Notes: generated by a model not told the origin, from the sequence alone. A stretch of DNA of 47,984 bases from Methanocalculus sp. (GCA_013329165.1 DUKV01000058.1:2296-50279), one strand, 5' to 3'; shown: positions 8,076 to 16,967, numbered from the stretch's first letter. Numbers and translations are program-made.

Positions 8076-8533
8076 ATGCCGGGGTATCAAAGTGCCTGGA
8101 ATATCGGGCTCAGGCAGTCAGGATGGCGATCGGTCTATGATGCTGTGCTTGCCTGCGATAGTTTCATCCCCGCCTCACCGATCCGGTGGAATAACCACTC
8201 TGCCCTTGTCCGGAAATTCGTCGAGCAGATGAACTGTATCGAGAACCAGTACTCCTGGTTTTGGAAACAGGATGATTCAAAACAAGGTTGCGGGACTGAT
8301 TATCATCGGCCATGTGGATGAGATCCAGCATGTGGCAGGCAATCTCCTGAACTTCTTCTCGTGGCTCGGTTTCTCCATCCCTGATGTTGTGATCACATCC
8401 CGGGTTTGGGAGAATGACGAGGATACCATCCATGACTGGGAGAATGATTGAGGGAAAGCCCTACACACAGGAGGATCTTGAGAATATGGTGCACAGCTCC
8501 CTCCGACTCTCATGTTCGCTGAAGGGGATCTGA
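8076..8533 (+). pseudogene. frameshifted NADPH-dependent FMN reductase/flavodoxin-fold protein
   Basis: Three frames join into one flavodoxin-fold sequence. Frame A (to ~8261) reads VYDAVLACDSFIPASPIRW and MNCIENQYSWF; frame B (8263-8448) continues GNRMIQNKVAGLIIIGHVDE and NFFSWLGFSIPD; frame C (8447-8533) ends KPYTQEDLENMVHSS and a stop. Each junction needs one extra base: the first is a TTTT run at 8258-8261, the second is near 8446. The N-terminal ~80 residues with the flavin phosphate loop are missing or unrecognisable. The remnant converges on the phosphate symporter gene, ending seven bases short of it. The first shift could be a sequencing error, but the second and the missing 5' end argue for real decay. 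Confidence 0.75.
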
Positions 8534-8540
8534 TTGCGAT

Positions 8541-10184
8541 CTATACGGTCCGCTCAGGAAAAACAGAAATCGGCTGCTCATCAAGAGCAGAGAAATCCTC
8601 AGTCAGCTTCCTGATATCCCTGATCTTCCCGTTGGCTGCTTCAAGGATTGAGAGGACTTCAAGATACCGCGAATCGCCGCTCTCATTCAGCTCTGCAATA
8701 CGCCTCAGGTAGAGTGAGTATTCAAGGTTTAATGCACGCTGGAGTTCGATGTCGCGTGCTCGGAGAGAATTGATCGTCTCCTTATTTGAATGGGGAAAAT
8801 TCCTTGCGAGTTCCAGGATATTGCCATCAAATATACGATAGATTCCCCTGATCGCTTCAACCTGCCCTTTTGGAAAAGGACTGCCCTTCCGGTGTGCGTT
8901 CCGACCCACTTTTGCCAGATCACGAGCGAGATCAGCGAGCCGTTCAAGCTCATTTGAGATCCTGACAAGGAGTACTGTTCTACTCGCCTCTGTCTCAGAC
9001 AGTGCCTGACTGGAGAGGACGAATACTGCTTTTTCAATCTCCTCATCGATATAGTCGTTGACAAGTTCCAGCTTTCCTGCCTTCTGGTATGCACGAGATG
9101 GTTTTGCTGCATCAAATACGGCGATTGCTGCATCAAATGCCCGATGCGTGATCTCATAGAGGTGTTGCACCTCCTCCTCGATGAGAGGCAGCGCTTCATC
9201 AGGCGACTGTGGCATATCCTTTCGAATTGCGACTGTCCGGAAGAGGATCTCTTCCTCCTCGCCGGGAACAAGACGGATGACGAGCCGGGCAAAAGGGTGC
9301 AGTGCAATAATGAATATCCCCGAAGCGATGACATTAAAGACAAGATGAGCATTTGCCACCTGTTGCGCCTCTGTCCCTCCAATCCATGCGATCAAATTGA
9401 CAAATGGCACCAGGAAGGGAATTATCAGAAGCACCCCCCCTATATTAAAGAGGGTATGAGCAGCCGCTGCCCGGCGTGCATAGAGATCGAGACCGCGTGA
9501 TGCAAAGAGAGCCGTTGTCGTAGATCCGATATTTGCCCCGAGGAGGAAGGGGATCGCCTCGGGCATCGTGATCATGCCCTGTTGGGCGAGGATGACAACG
9601 AGTCCGGTTGTCACAGAGCTTGACTGGAATGCGGTTGTCACCAGGAACCCGACAAAGATGGCAAGGGGGAGAAAAGCGATGCCGCCGAGGAGTTCAAGGA
9701 CAAGTGGATCGTTTTTGTAGGGGTCGATTCCGTTATTGACGAGTGTCAACCCGAAGAAGACGAGACCGAAGTAAAAAAGCGGTTTTCCAAGAAATTTGTA
9801 TCTTCCCCCGATAAGCCCGATCAGAAACCCGGCAATGATGAAGACCGGGCCAAATGAGGTGAGCTTGAAGGCAACCAGCTGGGAAGTGATGGTAGTCCCG
9901 ATATTTGAGCCGATGATGATGCCAAGGCTCTGGACAAACGAGATCGTTCCGGCATTGACCAGATTGATCGCAATCACCGTCGTCGCTGCACTTGACTGCA
10001 CAAGTGCGGTAATTCCTGCACCAAGCAGGAGGCCTTTGTAACGATTGGTTGTCAGATCCCCGAGGATGGCAGCAAACCGGCCACGTGCCACCGCCAGGAT
10101 CTCTTTACTGAAGTTCTCAATACCGAAGAGGAAGAGGATTACTCCCGGAACAACGGTGAAGATCAGCTCCCAGGTGGCAACCAT
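8541..10184 (-). CDS. Na+/phosphate symporter with PhoU-like C-terminal domain
   Basis: A 547-residue inner membrane protein of the Na/Pi-cotransporter II (NptA/YjbB) family. Residues ~1-320 form the transport domain with the paired repeat signatures LVQSSAATT and TAFQSSSVTT and about eight hydrophobic segments. Residues ~340-540 form a helical PhoU-like cytoplasmic domain (YEITHRAFDAAIAVF; RISNELERLADLARDL). It probably imports phosphate with sodium or regulates phosphate flux. It stands alone, with argB upstream on the same strand ending 38 bases away, so it may be read through from the arginine operon or have its own promoter in that gap. Confidence 0.92.
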   Translation of the reverse strand: MVATWELIFTVVPGVILFLFGIENFSKEILAVARGRFAAILGDLTTNRYKGLLLGAGITALVQSSAATTVIAINLVNAGTISFVQSLGIIIGSNIGTTITSQLVAFKLTSFGPVFIIAGFLIGLIGGRYKFLGKPLFYFGLVFFGLTLVNNGIDPYKNDPLVLELLGGIAFLPLAIFVGFLVTTAFQSSSVTTGLVVILAQQGMITMPEAIPFLLGANIGSTTTALFASRGLDLYARRAAAAHTLFNIGGVLLIIPFLVPFVNLIAWIGGTEAQQVANAHLVFNVIASGIFIIALHPFARLVIRLVPGEEEEILFRTVAIRKDMPQSPDEALPLIEEEVQHLYEITHRAFDAAIAVFDAAKPSRAYQKAGKLELVNDYIDEEIEKAVFVLSSQALSETEASRTVLLVRISNELERLADLARDLAKVGRNAHRKGSPFPKGQVEAIRGIYRIFDGNILELARNFPHSNKETINSLRARDIELQRALNLEYSLYLRRIAELNESGDSRYLEVLSILEAANGKIRDIRKLTEDFSALDEQPISVFPERTV

Positions 10185-10222
10185 AGCAAAAGAATGATGG
10201 ATTGTTCATGATAAAAAGGGAT

Positions 10223-11092
10223 CTATCCCCTGATCATCGTACCGACGCCAAGATCGGTGAAGAGTTCGAGGATCAGGTTATGTGGGGCATTTCCGTTGAT
10301 GATATGACAGCGCTCGACACCATTTCTGGATGCATAGATGCATGCGCTGAGTTTTGGGATCATACCGCCCTGAATGGTACCGTCTGCGATCATTGATTCC
10401 ACTTCTCCGAGGGTGAGCCGGTGGTAGATCTTGGTGCGTGACAGATCCATCACGCCATCGACATCGGTGAGCGATACGAGCTTGCCTGCATCAAGTGCCA
10501 CTGCAAGCTCGCCTGACATCGTATCTGCGTTTATATTTAAGTTATTTCCTGCCTCATCGATTGCAAGCGGTGAGATGACCGGAATATATCCGGAATCCAG
10601 CAGGGTTCTGAGGAGCCCCGGGTTCACCCGCCGGATCTCACCGACAAACCCGAGATCCACCTCCTCTTCGCGATCCTCGATCATCACCTTCTGCGCATCC
10701 ATCTTCCGTGCGATGACGAGGTTCCCGTCGTTTCCTGATATCCCGACACCACGGGCACCATTCTGTGCTATCAGGGAGACGATGGTGTTGCTGATCTTCC
10801 CTGCAAGCACCATCATCGCGATCTCCAGGGTCTCCTGATCAGTGACCCGGAGGCCGGCGACAAACTTCGGCTCTTTGCCCATCGCCTTCATCTTCTCGGT
10901 GATCTCCGGTCCACCGCCATGCACGAGAACTACCCGCATCCCGATGTAGTGGAGGAGGACGGCATCCTCAATGACGGTGTTCATGATCGCCGGGTCCACC
11001 ATCGCATGACCCCCGAGCTTGATCACGATCGTCTTTCCATGGAACTGCCTGATATAGGGGAGTGCCTCCATCAGGACATCTTCGCGTTTCAT
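10223..11092 (-). CDS. argB: acetylglutamate kinase
   Basis: A 289-residue amino acid kinase that phosphorylates N-acetylglutamate in arginine synthesis. Signatures are KLGGHAMVD (ATP lysine near residue 25), VHGGGPEI, the N-acetylglutamate-binding VAGLRVTD, and [14 protein letters not shown] near residue 190. Length is that of the hexameric bacterial and archaeal enzyme. Its ATG overlaps the argJ stop by four bases, placing it last in argC-CBS-argJ-argB. Arginine feedback may act on this enzyme in species with the cyclic pathway, but the N-terminal helix that decides this was not examined in detail. Confidence 0.97.
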   Translation of the reverse strand: MKREDVLMEALPYIRQFHGKTIVIKLGGHAMVDPAIMNTVIEDAVLLHYIGMRVVLVHGGGPEITEKMKAMGKEPKFVAGLRVTDQETLEIAMMVLAGKISNTIVSLIAQNGARGVGISGNDGNLVIARKMDAQKVMIEDREEEVDLGFVGEIRRVNPGLLRTLLDSGYIPVISPLAIDEAGNNLNINADTMSGELAVALDAGKLVSLTDVDGVMDLSRTKIYHRLTLGEVESMIADGTIQGGMIPKLSACIYASRNGVERCHIINGNAPHNLILELFTDLGVGTMIRG

Positions 11093-12234
11093 GTCGTATA
11101 CTTCCCGTTAATCTCTACGTACTTCTCGGTTAAATCACAGCCCCAAGCGGTCGCCCTGCCCTCCCCCGAATCGAGATCGATCGAAAAGACGACTGTATCG
11201 CCCTTCATCGCTGCTTTTGCCGCGCTAAGATCGGCGGTAATCTCTCCTTTTTGCACAAGCGGGGTCTTTCCCTCACCTCTTCCAATCCAGAGCGAGAGAT
11301 CCGGGATCTCAAAATCAACTCCCGAATAGCCTGCTGCTGCGACAACCCGGCCCCAGTTTGGATCCTCTCCATAGACTGCTGTTTTGACGAGCGGGCTGGT
11401 CACGACAGTCTTTGCAACCCTGGATGCATCCTCTTCGTTCCGTGCTCCGGAGACGATGACCTCGATCAGTTTTGTTGCCCCTTCGCCGTCACGTGCAATT
11501 GCTTGTGCGAGATGAATACAGGCAACAGTCAGCTGCTCCTCAACCTCCTGCACGGGAAAGGCTCCCGCCTCACCCGTTGCTGTCAGGAAGACGCAGTCGT
11601 TTGTGGAGACATCGCCATCGACGACGATCCGGTTGAAACTCCGTGAAACTGCCCTCTTCAGGATCTGTTGGAGATCCAGCTCTGCAATCTCCGCATCCGT
11701 ATAGAGGAACCCAAGCATCGTCGCCATATTCGGGGCGATCATCCCGCTTCCTTTTGCGATTCCGCCGACAGAAAATTCACTCCCCCGGACAAGAGCATGT
11801 TTCTCCACAAGATCGGTCGTCATGATCGCCCGGGCTGCCTGTATCTCCGCCTCTTCTGAAGATGAGAGTGTAAGAGATCCTGCCTGCTCTTCAATACGAT
11901 CGAGGTTCAGGTACCTCCCGATGACACCGGTGCTTGCCACCCCGACATGCATTGGATCGATACCAAGCGCCTCTCCCCCGATCTCGGCCATCCTGATTGC
12001 ATCCTCCATGCCCTGCCTGCCGGTAAAGGCGTTTGCACACCCTGAATTGACGATTATACCCTCAATATGATTCTTCTTCATCCGCTCTGCCATCAGGTCG
12101 ATGACAGGTGCCCGTGCCTTATTCTGGGTAAATACTGCGGCAGAATTTCCCGATGCCTTTATGAGCGCAAGCCCGTATTTCCCCTCTTTTATACCGGCGG
12201 CAGTCACACCCGGAACGCCACAGATACTCTTCAC
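11089..12234 (-). CDS. argJ: glutamate N-acetyltransferase/ornithine acetyltransferase ArgJ
   Basis: A 381-residue ArgJ that moves the acetyl group from N-acetylornithine to glutamate, closing the cyclic arginine pathway. The self-cleavage site is the ATMLGF motif with nucleophile T172, preceded by [10 protein letters not shown]; the oxyanion-hole region [10 protein letters not shown] is also present. The precursor splits into alpha and beta chains. Whether it also uses acetyl-CoA cannot be told from sequence. Its start overlaps the stop of the CBS protein by four bases and its stop overlaps argB. Confidence 0.96.
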   Translation of the reverse strand: MKSICGVPGVTAAGIKEGKYGLALIKASGNSAAVFTQNKARAPVIDLMAERMKKNHIEGIIVNSGCANAFTGRQGMEDAIRMAEIGGEALGIDPMHVGVASTGVIGRYLNLDRIEEQAGSLTLSSSEEAEIQAARAIMTTDLVEKHALVRGSEFSVGGIAKGSGMIAPNMATMLGFLYTDAEIAELDLQQILKRAVSRSFNRIVVDGDVSTNDCVFLTATGEAGAFPVQEVEEQLTVACIHLAQAIARDGEGATKLIEVIVSGARNEEDASRVAKTVVTSPLVKTAVYGEDPNWGRVVAAAGYSGVDFEIPDLSLWIGRGEGKTPLVQKGEITADLSAAKAAMKGDTVVFSIDLDSGEGRATAWGCDLTEKYVEINGKYTT

Positions 12235-12716
12235 TCCGCTTCATCCTCCTTCTTCTTTCCAATCCCCTCGATGATATCCGCACGGGTGACGATCCCGGCA
12301 AGTATTCCATCCCTGAGAACGGGGAGGCGGGCGATACCTTCATGGAGCATTATTCTGGCCGCCTCCTCAATCGTATCCTCAGCTTCGATGGTGATGATCG
12401 GGTAGCTCATCACGGATCTGACAGGGCGTGATCCGATGTCTGAAAGGGCTTCCTTGGTCCTCTCCCAGTTGAAGAACTCGCGGATCGGGATCTCTATCAC
12501 CTCGAGTGGCGACGGGAGCCAGAGGTCTTCGCTTGGCCCTTCTACCGAGAGGAGTGCAAGGATATCGGATTCGGTGATCATCCCGATCAGGTTCTCTCCA
12601 TCCATCACCGGGAGTCCTCCTATCTTCTTCTCACGGATTATTCGGGATGCCTCACGGATCGTATCCTCTGCCTGGATCGTCACCGGGTTGGGGGTCATAA
12701 CTGCTTCTATGTTCAT
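12231..12716 (-). CDS. two-CBS-domain protein in the arginine operon
   Basis: A 161-residue protein made only of a CBS pair: CBS1 (MTPNPVTIQAEDTIREA to GMITESDIL) and CBS2 (VMSYPIITIEAEDTIEEA to GIVTRADIIEGI), separated by a short linker. Such Bateman modules bind adenosine nucleotides or S-adenosylmethionine. The ATG at 12716 follows argC by ten bases and has GAGGT in front; a start 54 bases further upstream would lie inside argC and adds a non-family extension. Its stop overlaps argJ as ATGA. The placement suggests that it senses energy or AdoMet state for arginine synthesis; no partner domain shows how. Confidence 0.9.
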   Translation of the reverse strand: MNIEAVMTPNPVTIQAEDTIREASRIIREKKIGGLPVMDGENLIGMITESDILALLSVEGPSEDLWLPSPLEVIEIPIREFFNWERTKEALSDIGSRPVRSVMSYPIITIEAEDTIEEAARIMLHEGIARLPVLRDGILAGIVTRADIIEGIGKKKEDEAE

Positions 12717-12726
12717 TGAAAATACC

Positions 12727-13719
12727 TCATGGTGTGGCTGATGGGAAGAGGAGTCCTGTTGTCTCCTCAAGCCCGCAGATGATATTCATATTCTGTACTG
12801 CCTGCCCGGCTGCTCCTTTCATCAGATTATCGATTGCAGAGATGGCCACAATCCGTCTGCCCCCCTCTTCAACCTCAAAGGCGATATCACAGAAGTTTGT
12901 TCCCCGCACATGCCCGAGTTTTGGGGCCTGGAGCCGGATGAAGGGCTCGTTCCGGTACATGTGCTCAAACCGCCGCCTGACCTCATCGGTTGTGACAGGA
13001 CGCTCAGTGATGATGTGGGCGGTTGTCAGGATGCCACGGGTCACCGGAACAAGGTGTGGGGTGAAATGGACGCTGGCCTGAGATCCGAGACGGGAGATTT
13101 CAAGCTGCATCTCAGAGAGATGGCGGTGTTGGGTCCATTTGTATGGATTGATATTATCTGCAACATTTGGATAATGGGTCGTCTCGGATACGGTATCTCC
13201 TGCACCGGAAACCCCGGTCTTTGAATCATAGATGATTGTTCTTGCCAGATCGGCCACTGGGGCGGCTGCCAGTGTTGCTCCGGTTGGAAAACAGCCGGGA
13301 TTCGCGATGAATGTTGAGCCTTTCACCTCGTCACGGTGGAGTTCGGGAATGCCATATGGTGCTTCAAAATATGCGGTATGTGGGACTCCATACACCTCCT
13401 CGTAGATAGGCTGCGGGAGCCGGTAGTCTGCCGAGAGATCGACTGTTTTGATCCCGCGGGAATGGAGTGAGCCTGCATACTGCATCGCCACGGTATGAGG
13501 GACTGCCAGAAAGACAACATCAGCATCGACATCATCTATAGCAGGATTTGTATAAGTGAGATCAACAAACCCCTTCAGATGGGGTTGATCCCGGCTGACC
13601 GGGGTCCCTTCAAGCTTTCGGGACGTGGCACAGGTGAGTTCGGTATCGGGATGGAGGGCAAGGAGCCGCATCAGGTCTCCACCTGTATAGCCGGATGCTC
13701 CGATGATCGCAATATCCAT
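12727..13719 (-). CDS. argC: N-acetyl-gamma-glutamyl-phosphate reductase
   Basis: A 330-residue NADPH-dependent reductase, the third step of arginine synthesis. It has the N-terminal Rossmann motif [10 protein letters not shown] and the active-site cysteine C143 in NPGCFPTGA, with YGIPELHRD before it and the C-terminal INCHIBITOR-free end expected for the short archaeal/bacterial form ([10 protein letters not shown] present). It opens the operon argC-CBS-argJ-argB. A TATA-like CTTTATCC lies about 25 bases before the ATG, which suggests a leaderless or nearly leaderless transcript. Confidence 0.96.
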   Translation of the reverse strand: MDIAIIGASGYTGGDLMRLLALHPDTELTCATSRKLEGTPVSRDQPHLKGFVDLTYTNPAIDDVDADVVFLAVPHTVAMQYAGSLHSRGIKTVDLSADYRLPQPIYEEVYGVPHTAYFEAPYGIPELHRDEVKGSTFIANPGCFPTGATLAAAPVADLARTIIYDSKTGVSGAGDTVSETTHYPNVADNINPYKWTQHRHLSEMQLEISRLGSQASVHFTPHLVPVTRGILTTAHIITERPVTTDEVRRRFEHMYRNEPFIRLQAPKLGHVRGTNFCDIAFEVEEGGRRIVAISAIDNLMKGAAGQAVQNMNIICGLEETTGLLFPSATP

Positions 13720-13760
13720 ACATGCTATCTCGCAGAGCTTGGATAAAGGGTTTTACCTTG

Positions 13761-13785
13761 TGGGGCAGTTAGCTACTCTGCCCCA
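13761..13785 (-). terminator. hairpin spanning the stop codon of the ADP-ribosylglycohydrolase gene
   Basis: TGGGGCAG and CTGCCCCA form a perfect 8-bp stem with a 9-base loop that contains the TAG stop (13773-13775). It lies between this gene and the argC promoter region. No T-run follows on the minus strand, so it may act on mRNA stability rather than as a classic terminator. Confidence 0.45.
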
Positions 13786-14696
13786 CCGGGAATCGGGTGT
13801 CCTGTCCGCCTGAGGAGGTCGATTCCGAGTTGTTCGATCACATCGCGCGATTCCAGATGTTCGAGGAGATCGTGTGGTAGACCGCCTTTGCCTAATTTTG
13901 CGCCGATATATGCTCCGCAGATGAATGCTATCGTGTCTGTATTTCCTCCGGCTTGTGATGCTATCGCAAACAGCTCATCCGGATCCTCAATACGCCGTGA
14001 CAGGAAGATGGCGAGGGGTACAGTCTGGTACACTGAACTGTCACTTCCAATCCGCTCACATGCTCCCTGGATGGAAATCCCGCTCTCATCAGCGAGCCGG
14101 ATTGCTTCCCTCACCCTGACGCCGAGGAGCTCATCTTCCCGGAGCGCTGCGGCTGCTGCCCTGGCGAGTGGATCGCGATCCCCGGCGAGTGTTGTCCTGA
14201 TGAGTGTGGCAACTGTCACTGCACCGGCAAGAGCTCCCGGATTGGTGTGGGTAACGCTGCATGCAACGACGAGTCGTTCCGAGCACTCGATGAGATCGGT
14301 AAAGGCGAGTGCAAACGGGACTGCAAGCGGAACGCATCCGGCAGTGCTGGAATTGACCGCCGCTTCTTTCCATGAACCGTTCTTTAAGCGTTCGCAGGCG
14401 GCATGGATGGCACTATCGGGGAACCTGAGTCGACCGGCATTATAGGTGTCTCCGAGAGCAGCGGCATATGCATCTTCGGAATATTGCCGATCTGCGATGA
14501 GTCTTCCGACGATCATCATCATCTGGGTGTCATCGGTAAACTGCCCGGGTGCCAGTCTATCATTTGGGTGGCCTTTGTAGGCCTTCCGAAACATTCTGAG
14601 TGGTGCATGGAGACGGGGAGGTGCGGTTTCATTCGGCATGCCGAGCGCATCGCCAAGTGCGGCACCAAGAAGACATCCTTTATATTGTTCGAGCAT
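13773..14696 (-). CDS. ADP-ribosylglycohydrolase family protein
   Basis: A DraG/ARH-type hydrolase (307 residues from ATG 14696) that removes ADP-ribose from proteins or small molecules with two Mg ions. Visible are the N-terminal YKGCLLGAALGDALGMP, the metal motif QFTDDTQMM and the C-terminal GGNTDTIAFICGAYIGA. The ATG matches the usual family start and has a TTATAACC box ~28 bases upstream, typical of leaderless archaeal genes. A TTG 84 bases further upstream, behind AAGGA, would add 28 residues not seen in the family. No dinitrogenase reductase ADP-ribosyltransferase is nearby, so the substrate is unknown. Confidence 0.9.
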   Translation of the reverse strand: MLEQYKGCLLGAALGDALGMPNETAPPRLHAPLRMFRKAYKGHPNDRLAPGQFTDDTQMMMIVGRLIADRQYSEDAYAAALGDTYNAGRLRFPDSAIHAACERLKNGSWKEAAVNSSTAGCVPLAVPFALAFTDLIECSERLVVACSVTHTNPGALAGAVTVATLIRTTLAGDRDPLARAAAAALREDELLGVRVREAIRLADESGISIQGACERIGSDSSVYQTVPLAIFLSRRIEDPDELFAIASQAGGNTDTIAFICGAYIGAKLGKGGLPHDLLEHLESRDVIEQLGIDLLRRTGHPIPGGAE

Positions 14697-14836
14697 CAGA
14701 TGAGGGTTGTTCTTGGAGGTTATAACCCTTGCCGGTCGGCGGTGGGTTGGGAGGAAGTTTGCTTCTATGTTATGAGGCAAAATAATGTTCCTTTTCCAGG
14801 AAGAATCATTTTAATCTAAACTGGTGCACATGCCGC

Positions 14837-15418
14837 TTACCACCATTCATGCTGTTCCGGACGCCGGATCAGAGAGGGATCATCCGGGGCAGTCGGGTTG
14901 TTTATGGTTCCGGATACGGGATAGATCCCGATACTCTCATCTGAGGGGCAAGGGGTCATTCCCATAAGCCATTCCTTCTCCCCGGTCTCAGTCAGAACAT
15001 AGGGCATCCTCGGGTGGATCCTGCTCATCGGTTCGACTGCCGCTTTCGTTACGATACAGAATGCAGCTCTTTCCCTGTCATAGATCCCGGCAAATGCCAG
15101 CAGCTCTCTCTCCGGGAATGAGATGTAATAGGGCTGCCTGTGGCTCCCTTCGGTCTTCCACTCATAAAAGCCGCTTGCCGGGATGGCGCAGCGCTCTTCT
15201 CTGCCCCGGGCTCTCTCTTCCATGTCTTCGATCCGTGCATTAATCCGGCGCCCGCCGCCACCTCTTACGATCCCAAAGACCGCCTCTGTCAGTTGTTCCT
15301 CCAGAGTGATGATCGGCAGGCGCTGTCCGGGGGCTGCATTATATCGGGGGTGGATAACGGGTTCACCAAACCGCTCCCTGAGGATGCGGGTTCCGATGAT
15401 GGTATATCGTGAACACAT
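14837..15418 (-). CDS. SRAP (YedK/HMCES) abasic-site DNA-protein crosslink protein
   Basis: A 193-residue SRAP-domain protein. The family forms a stable crosslink between Cys2 and abasic sites in single-stranded DNA. Present are MCSRY with Cys2, YNAAPGQ, INARIED, the GFYEWK core and HPRMPYVL with the catalytic-site histidine. It is shorter than the ~220 residues usual in bacteria because the segment between the second strand (VFGIVRGGGG) and INARIE is compressed and lacks the usual WGL-P-W stretch. It is monocistronic, with 87 bases before it. Confidence 0.92.
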   Translation of the reverse strand: MCSRYTIIGTRILRERFGEPVIHPRYNAAPGQRLPIITLEEQLTEAVFGIVRGGGGRRINARIEDMEERARGREERCAIPASGFYEWKTEGSHRQPYYISFPERELLAFAGIYDRERAAFCIVTKAAVEPMSRIHPRMPYVLTETGEKEWLMGMTPCPSDESIGIYPVSGTINNPTAPDDPSLIRRPEQHEWW

Positions 15419-15505
15419 CTACGCCACACCCTCCCCTCTTATCGATGGAATTGTTTCTGTGGGATCTGTATGCGGGCAATATGTTGAGGGTTTAATAAAA
15501 AGAGA

Positions 15506-16171
15506 TTAGATCTCTTTGAAACAGAGGTACCAGTCCTTGCATTCGTACCCTTCATTCTCACGGAGTTCGACCTGTTCAACAGTCTTTGGTGCAGGTACAA
15601 CAACCTTGTCGCCCGGTTGCCAGTTTGCGGGTGTTGACACGCCATGGGTATCGCTTGTCTGGAATGCCTTTAAGAGACGAACCAGTTCGGGGATATACCG
15701 CCCGTTTGTGAGGGGGTAGTACAGGATGCCCCTGATGATCATCTGGGGGTCGATGAAGAAGACTGCACGGACAGCTGCGGTGGTGCTCTGGCCCGGATGA
15801 ATCATGCCAAAGAGCGATGCGACCTTCATATCAAGATCTGCAATGACCGGGAATGGAATTTTCACTCCCATCTTCTCTTTCATATTCCTGACCCAGGCAA
15901 GATGGGAGTGGATGCTGTCGATGGAGAGGCCGACAAGCTGGGCATTTAATGCCTCAAACTCCTGGTTTGCCTCGGAAAGTGCAATAAACTCTGTCGTGCA
16001 GACCGGGGTGAAGTCTGCCGGATGTGAGAAGAGGACAACCCATTTCTTGTCTTTGAAGTCGGAGAGCTTCATCGGACCCTGGGTTGTTATTGCTTCAAAA
16101 TCAGGGGCCTCCTGGCCGATCGTCGGCATTGAAGGTCCACAGTCGCAGTACATATCCATGTCGTCACACAT
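15506..16171 (-). CDS. peroxiredoxin (archaeal thioredoxin peroxidase type)
   Basis: A thiol peroxidase (221 residues from ATG 16171) that reduces hydrogen peroxide and alkyl hydroperoxides. The peroxidatic cysteine is C58 in HPADFTPVCTTEF. C211 and C217 near the C-terminus (ECKDWYLC) have the same spacing as C207 and C213 of the Aeropyrum enzyme, so a resolving cysteine is available. A short extra N-terminus contains MCDDMDMYCDCG with three cysteines. The ATG was preferred to TTG 16180 because AAGGA lies nine bases ahead of it, inside the end of the preceding gene. It is last in a zinc ribbon-desulforedoxin-CMD-peroxiredoxin cluster. Confidence 0.93.
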   Translation of the reverse strand: MCDDMDMYCDCGPSMPTIGQEAPDFEAITTQGPMKLSDFKDKKWVVLFSHPADFTPVCTTEFIALSEANQEFEALNAQLVGLSIDSIHSHLAWVRNMKEKMGVKIPFPVIADLDMKVASLFGMIHPGQSTTAAVRAVFFIDPQMIIRGILYYPLTNGRYIPELVRLLKAFQTSDTHGVSTPANWQPGDKVVVPAPKTVEQVELRENEGYECKDWYLCFKEI

Positions 16172-16176
16172 CAGAA

Positions 16177-16530
16177 TCAATCCTTCATTATCTCTTCCAT
16201 GGCACTCTTGCCATAGACATATGCGGGCATCCCGGAGAGCATGAACGTGACCCTGAGCCCCTCTTCAATCTGCTCTTTGGTTACGCCGAGTTGTTTTGCA
16301 CCGGCAAGCTGGGCGCGTATTGCATGTTCATCCCTGAGGGCTGCTGCAATGGCGATTGCCAGAACTTTCTTTGTCTTTCGATCAAGAACTCCGTCTGCCC
16401 AGATATACTGGTCAAACTTCATGATCATCTCAAACATCTCGGGCTCTTTCTCCATCAGCCCGCGGAAGAAAACCGGCACTTTACCGATCTTCTCTTCGAG
16501 CGATCCCAACTCTTCTTTCTTTGAGCTCAT
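16177..16530 (-). CDS. carboxymuconolactone decarboxylase-like protein without cysteines
   Basis: A 117-residue helical protein of the CMD/AhpD-like family (GLMEKEPEMFEMIMKFD and KKVLAIAIAAALRDEHAI). AhpD-type members use CX2C as a disulfide reductant; here that site reads RDEH and the whole protein has no cysteine, so it cannot work by that chemistry. The ATG at 16530 has GAGGAGTG upstream; a start at 16566 would lie inside the desulforedoxin gene. The stop lies immediately before the peroxiredoxin start. The linkage to a peroxiredoxin suggests an oxidative stress role, mechanism unknown. Confidence 0.85.
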   Translation of the reverse strand: MSSKKEELGSLEEKIGKVPVFFRGLMEKEPEMFEMIMKFDQYIWADGVLDRKTKKVLAIAIAAALRDEHAIRAQLAGAKQLGVTKEQIEEGLRVTFMLSGMPAYVYGKSAMEEIMKD

Positions 16531-16537
16531 TGGCAAA

Positions 16538-16663
16538 TCACTCCTCAAGTTCCATTGGCTGGCCACAGCAGATCAGTTCGCCACCGCCGGCCTCTTTGAC
16601 CTCGACAACATTTCCGCAGATCTCACAGGTGAAGATCTGCCCTTCACTGGATACATTTACCAT
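16538..16663 (-). CDS. desulforedoxin-type FeCys4 mini-protein
   Basis: A 41-residue gene with an excellent ribosome site (GAGGTGA six bases before ATG). The product holds the desulforedoxin signature CEICG (C13, C16), then ICCGQPM (C32, C33), the rubredoxin-like Fe(Cys)4 centre also found as the N-terminal domain of desulfoferrodoxin (two-iron superoxide reductase). Here it is free-standing, as in Desulfovibrio gigas desulforedoxin. It probably carries electrons for superoxide or peroxide reduction. It ends seven bases before the CMD-like gene. Confidence 0.88.
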   Translation of the reverse strand: MVNVSSEGQIFTCEICGNVVEVKEAGGGELICCGQPMELEE

Positions 16664-16724
16664 TGTTCATCACCTCATTCTTCTGTCCAAAACCGCGGTT
16701 CCGGCTACATATGGTATGCAGCAG

Positions 16725-16967
16725 TCAGATCTTTGATCCACCGCGTTTTGGAGGGTTGTTCACATCTTCAGCAGTCTTGACATCAGGTCTGATGTGGGTC
16801 ATCGGGAAGCACTGGTACTCTGCACATTCGCAGGCCGGGCATTTCCGGAGATCCTCCTCGGCATGAGTCAGGGTCATCTCGGCACCACAGTCTATACAGA
16901 CGTACTTGCCGGGATTCGCTTTTGTTCCTGCTTTTACAATTTCACAACGTTCTTCTGGATTTGACAT
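16725..16967 (-). CDS. zinc ribbon/rubredoxin-like small protein
   Basis: An 80-residue protein with a central metal ribbon: YVCIDCGAEM followed by LRKCPACECAEY, a pair of CX2C knuckles 20 residues apart, then a basic, proline-rich tail. Similar short ribbons occur as stand-alone proteins and at the C-terminus of rubrerythrins. It could hold zinc, or iron as an electron carrier. GGTG lies eight bases before the ATG. It is the first gene of the minus-strand redox cluster, 61 bases before the desulforedoxin gene. Confidence 0.75.
   Translation of the reverse strand: MSNPEERCEIVKAGTKANPGKYVCIDCGAEMTLTHAEEDLRKCPACECAEYQCFPMTHIRPDVKTAEDVNNPPKRGGSKI

Noticed and set aside
10185..10222. Possible regulatory site between argB and the phosphate symporter
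   Set aside because: Only 38 bases with no repeat or clear box.
12717..12770. Longer start for the CBS protein
   Set aside because: Lies inside argC; ATG 12716 has a ribosome site and fits the CBS boundary.
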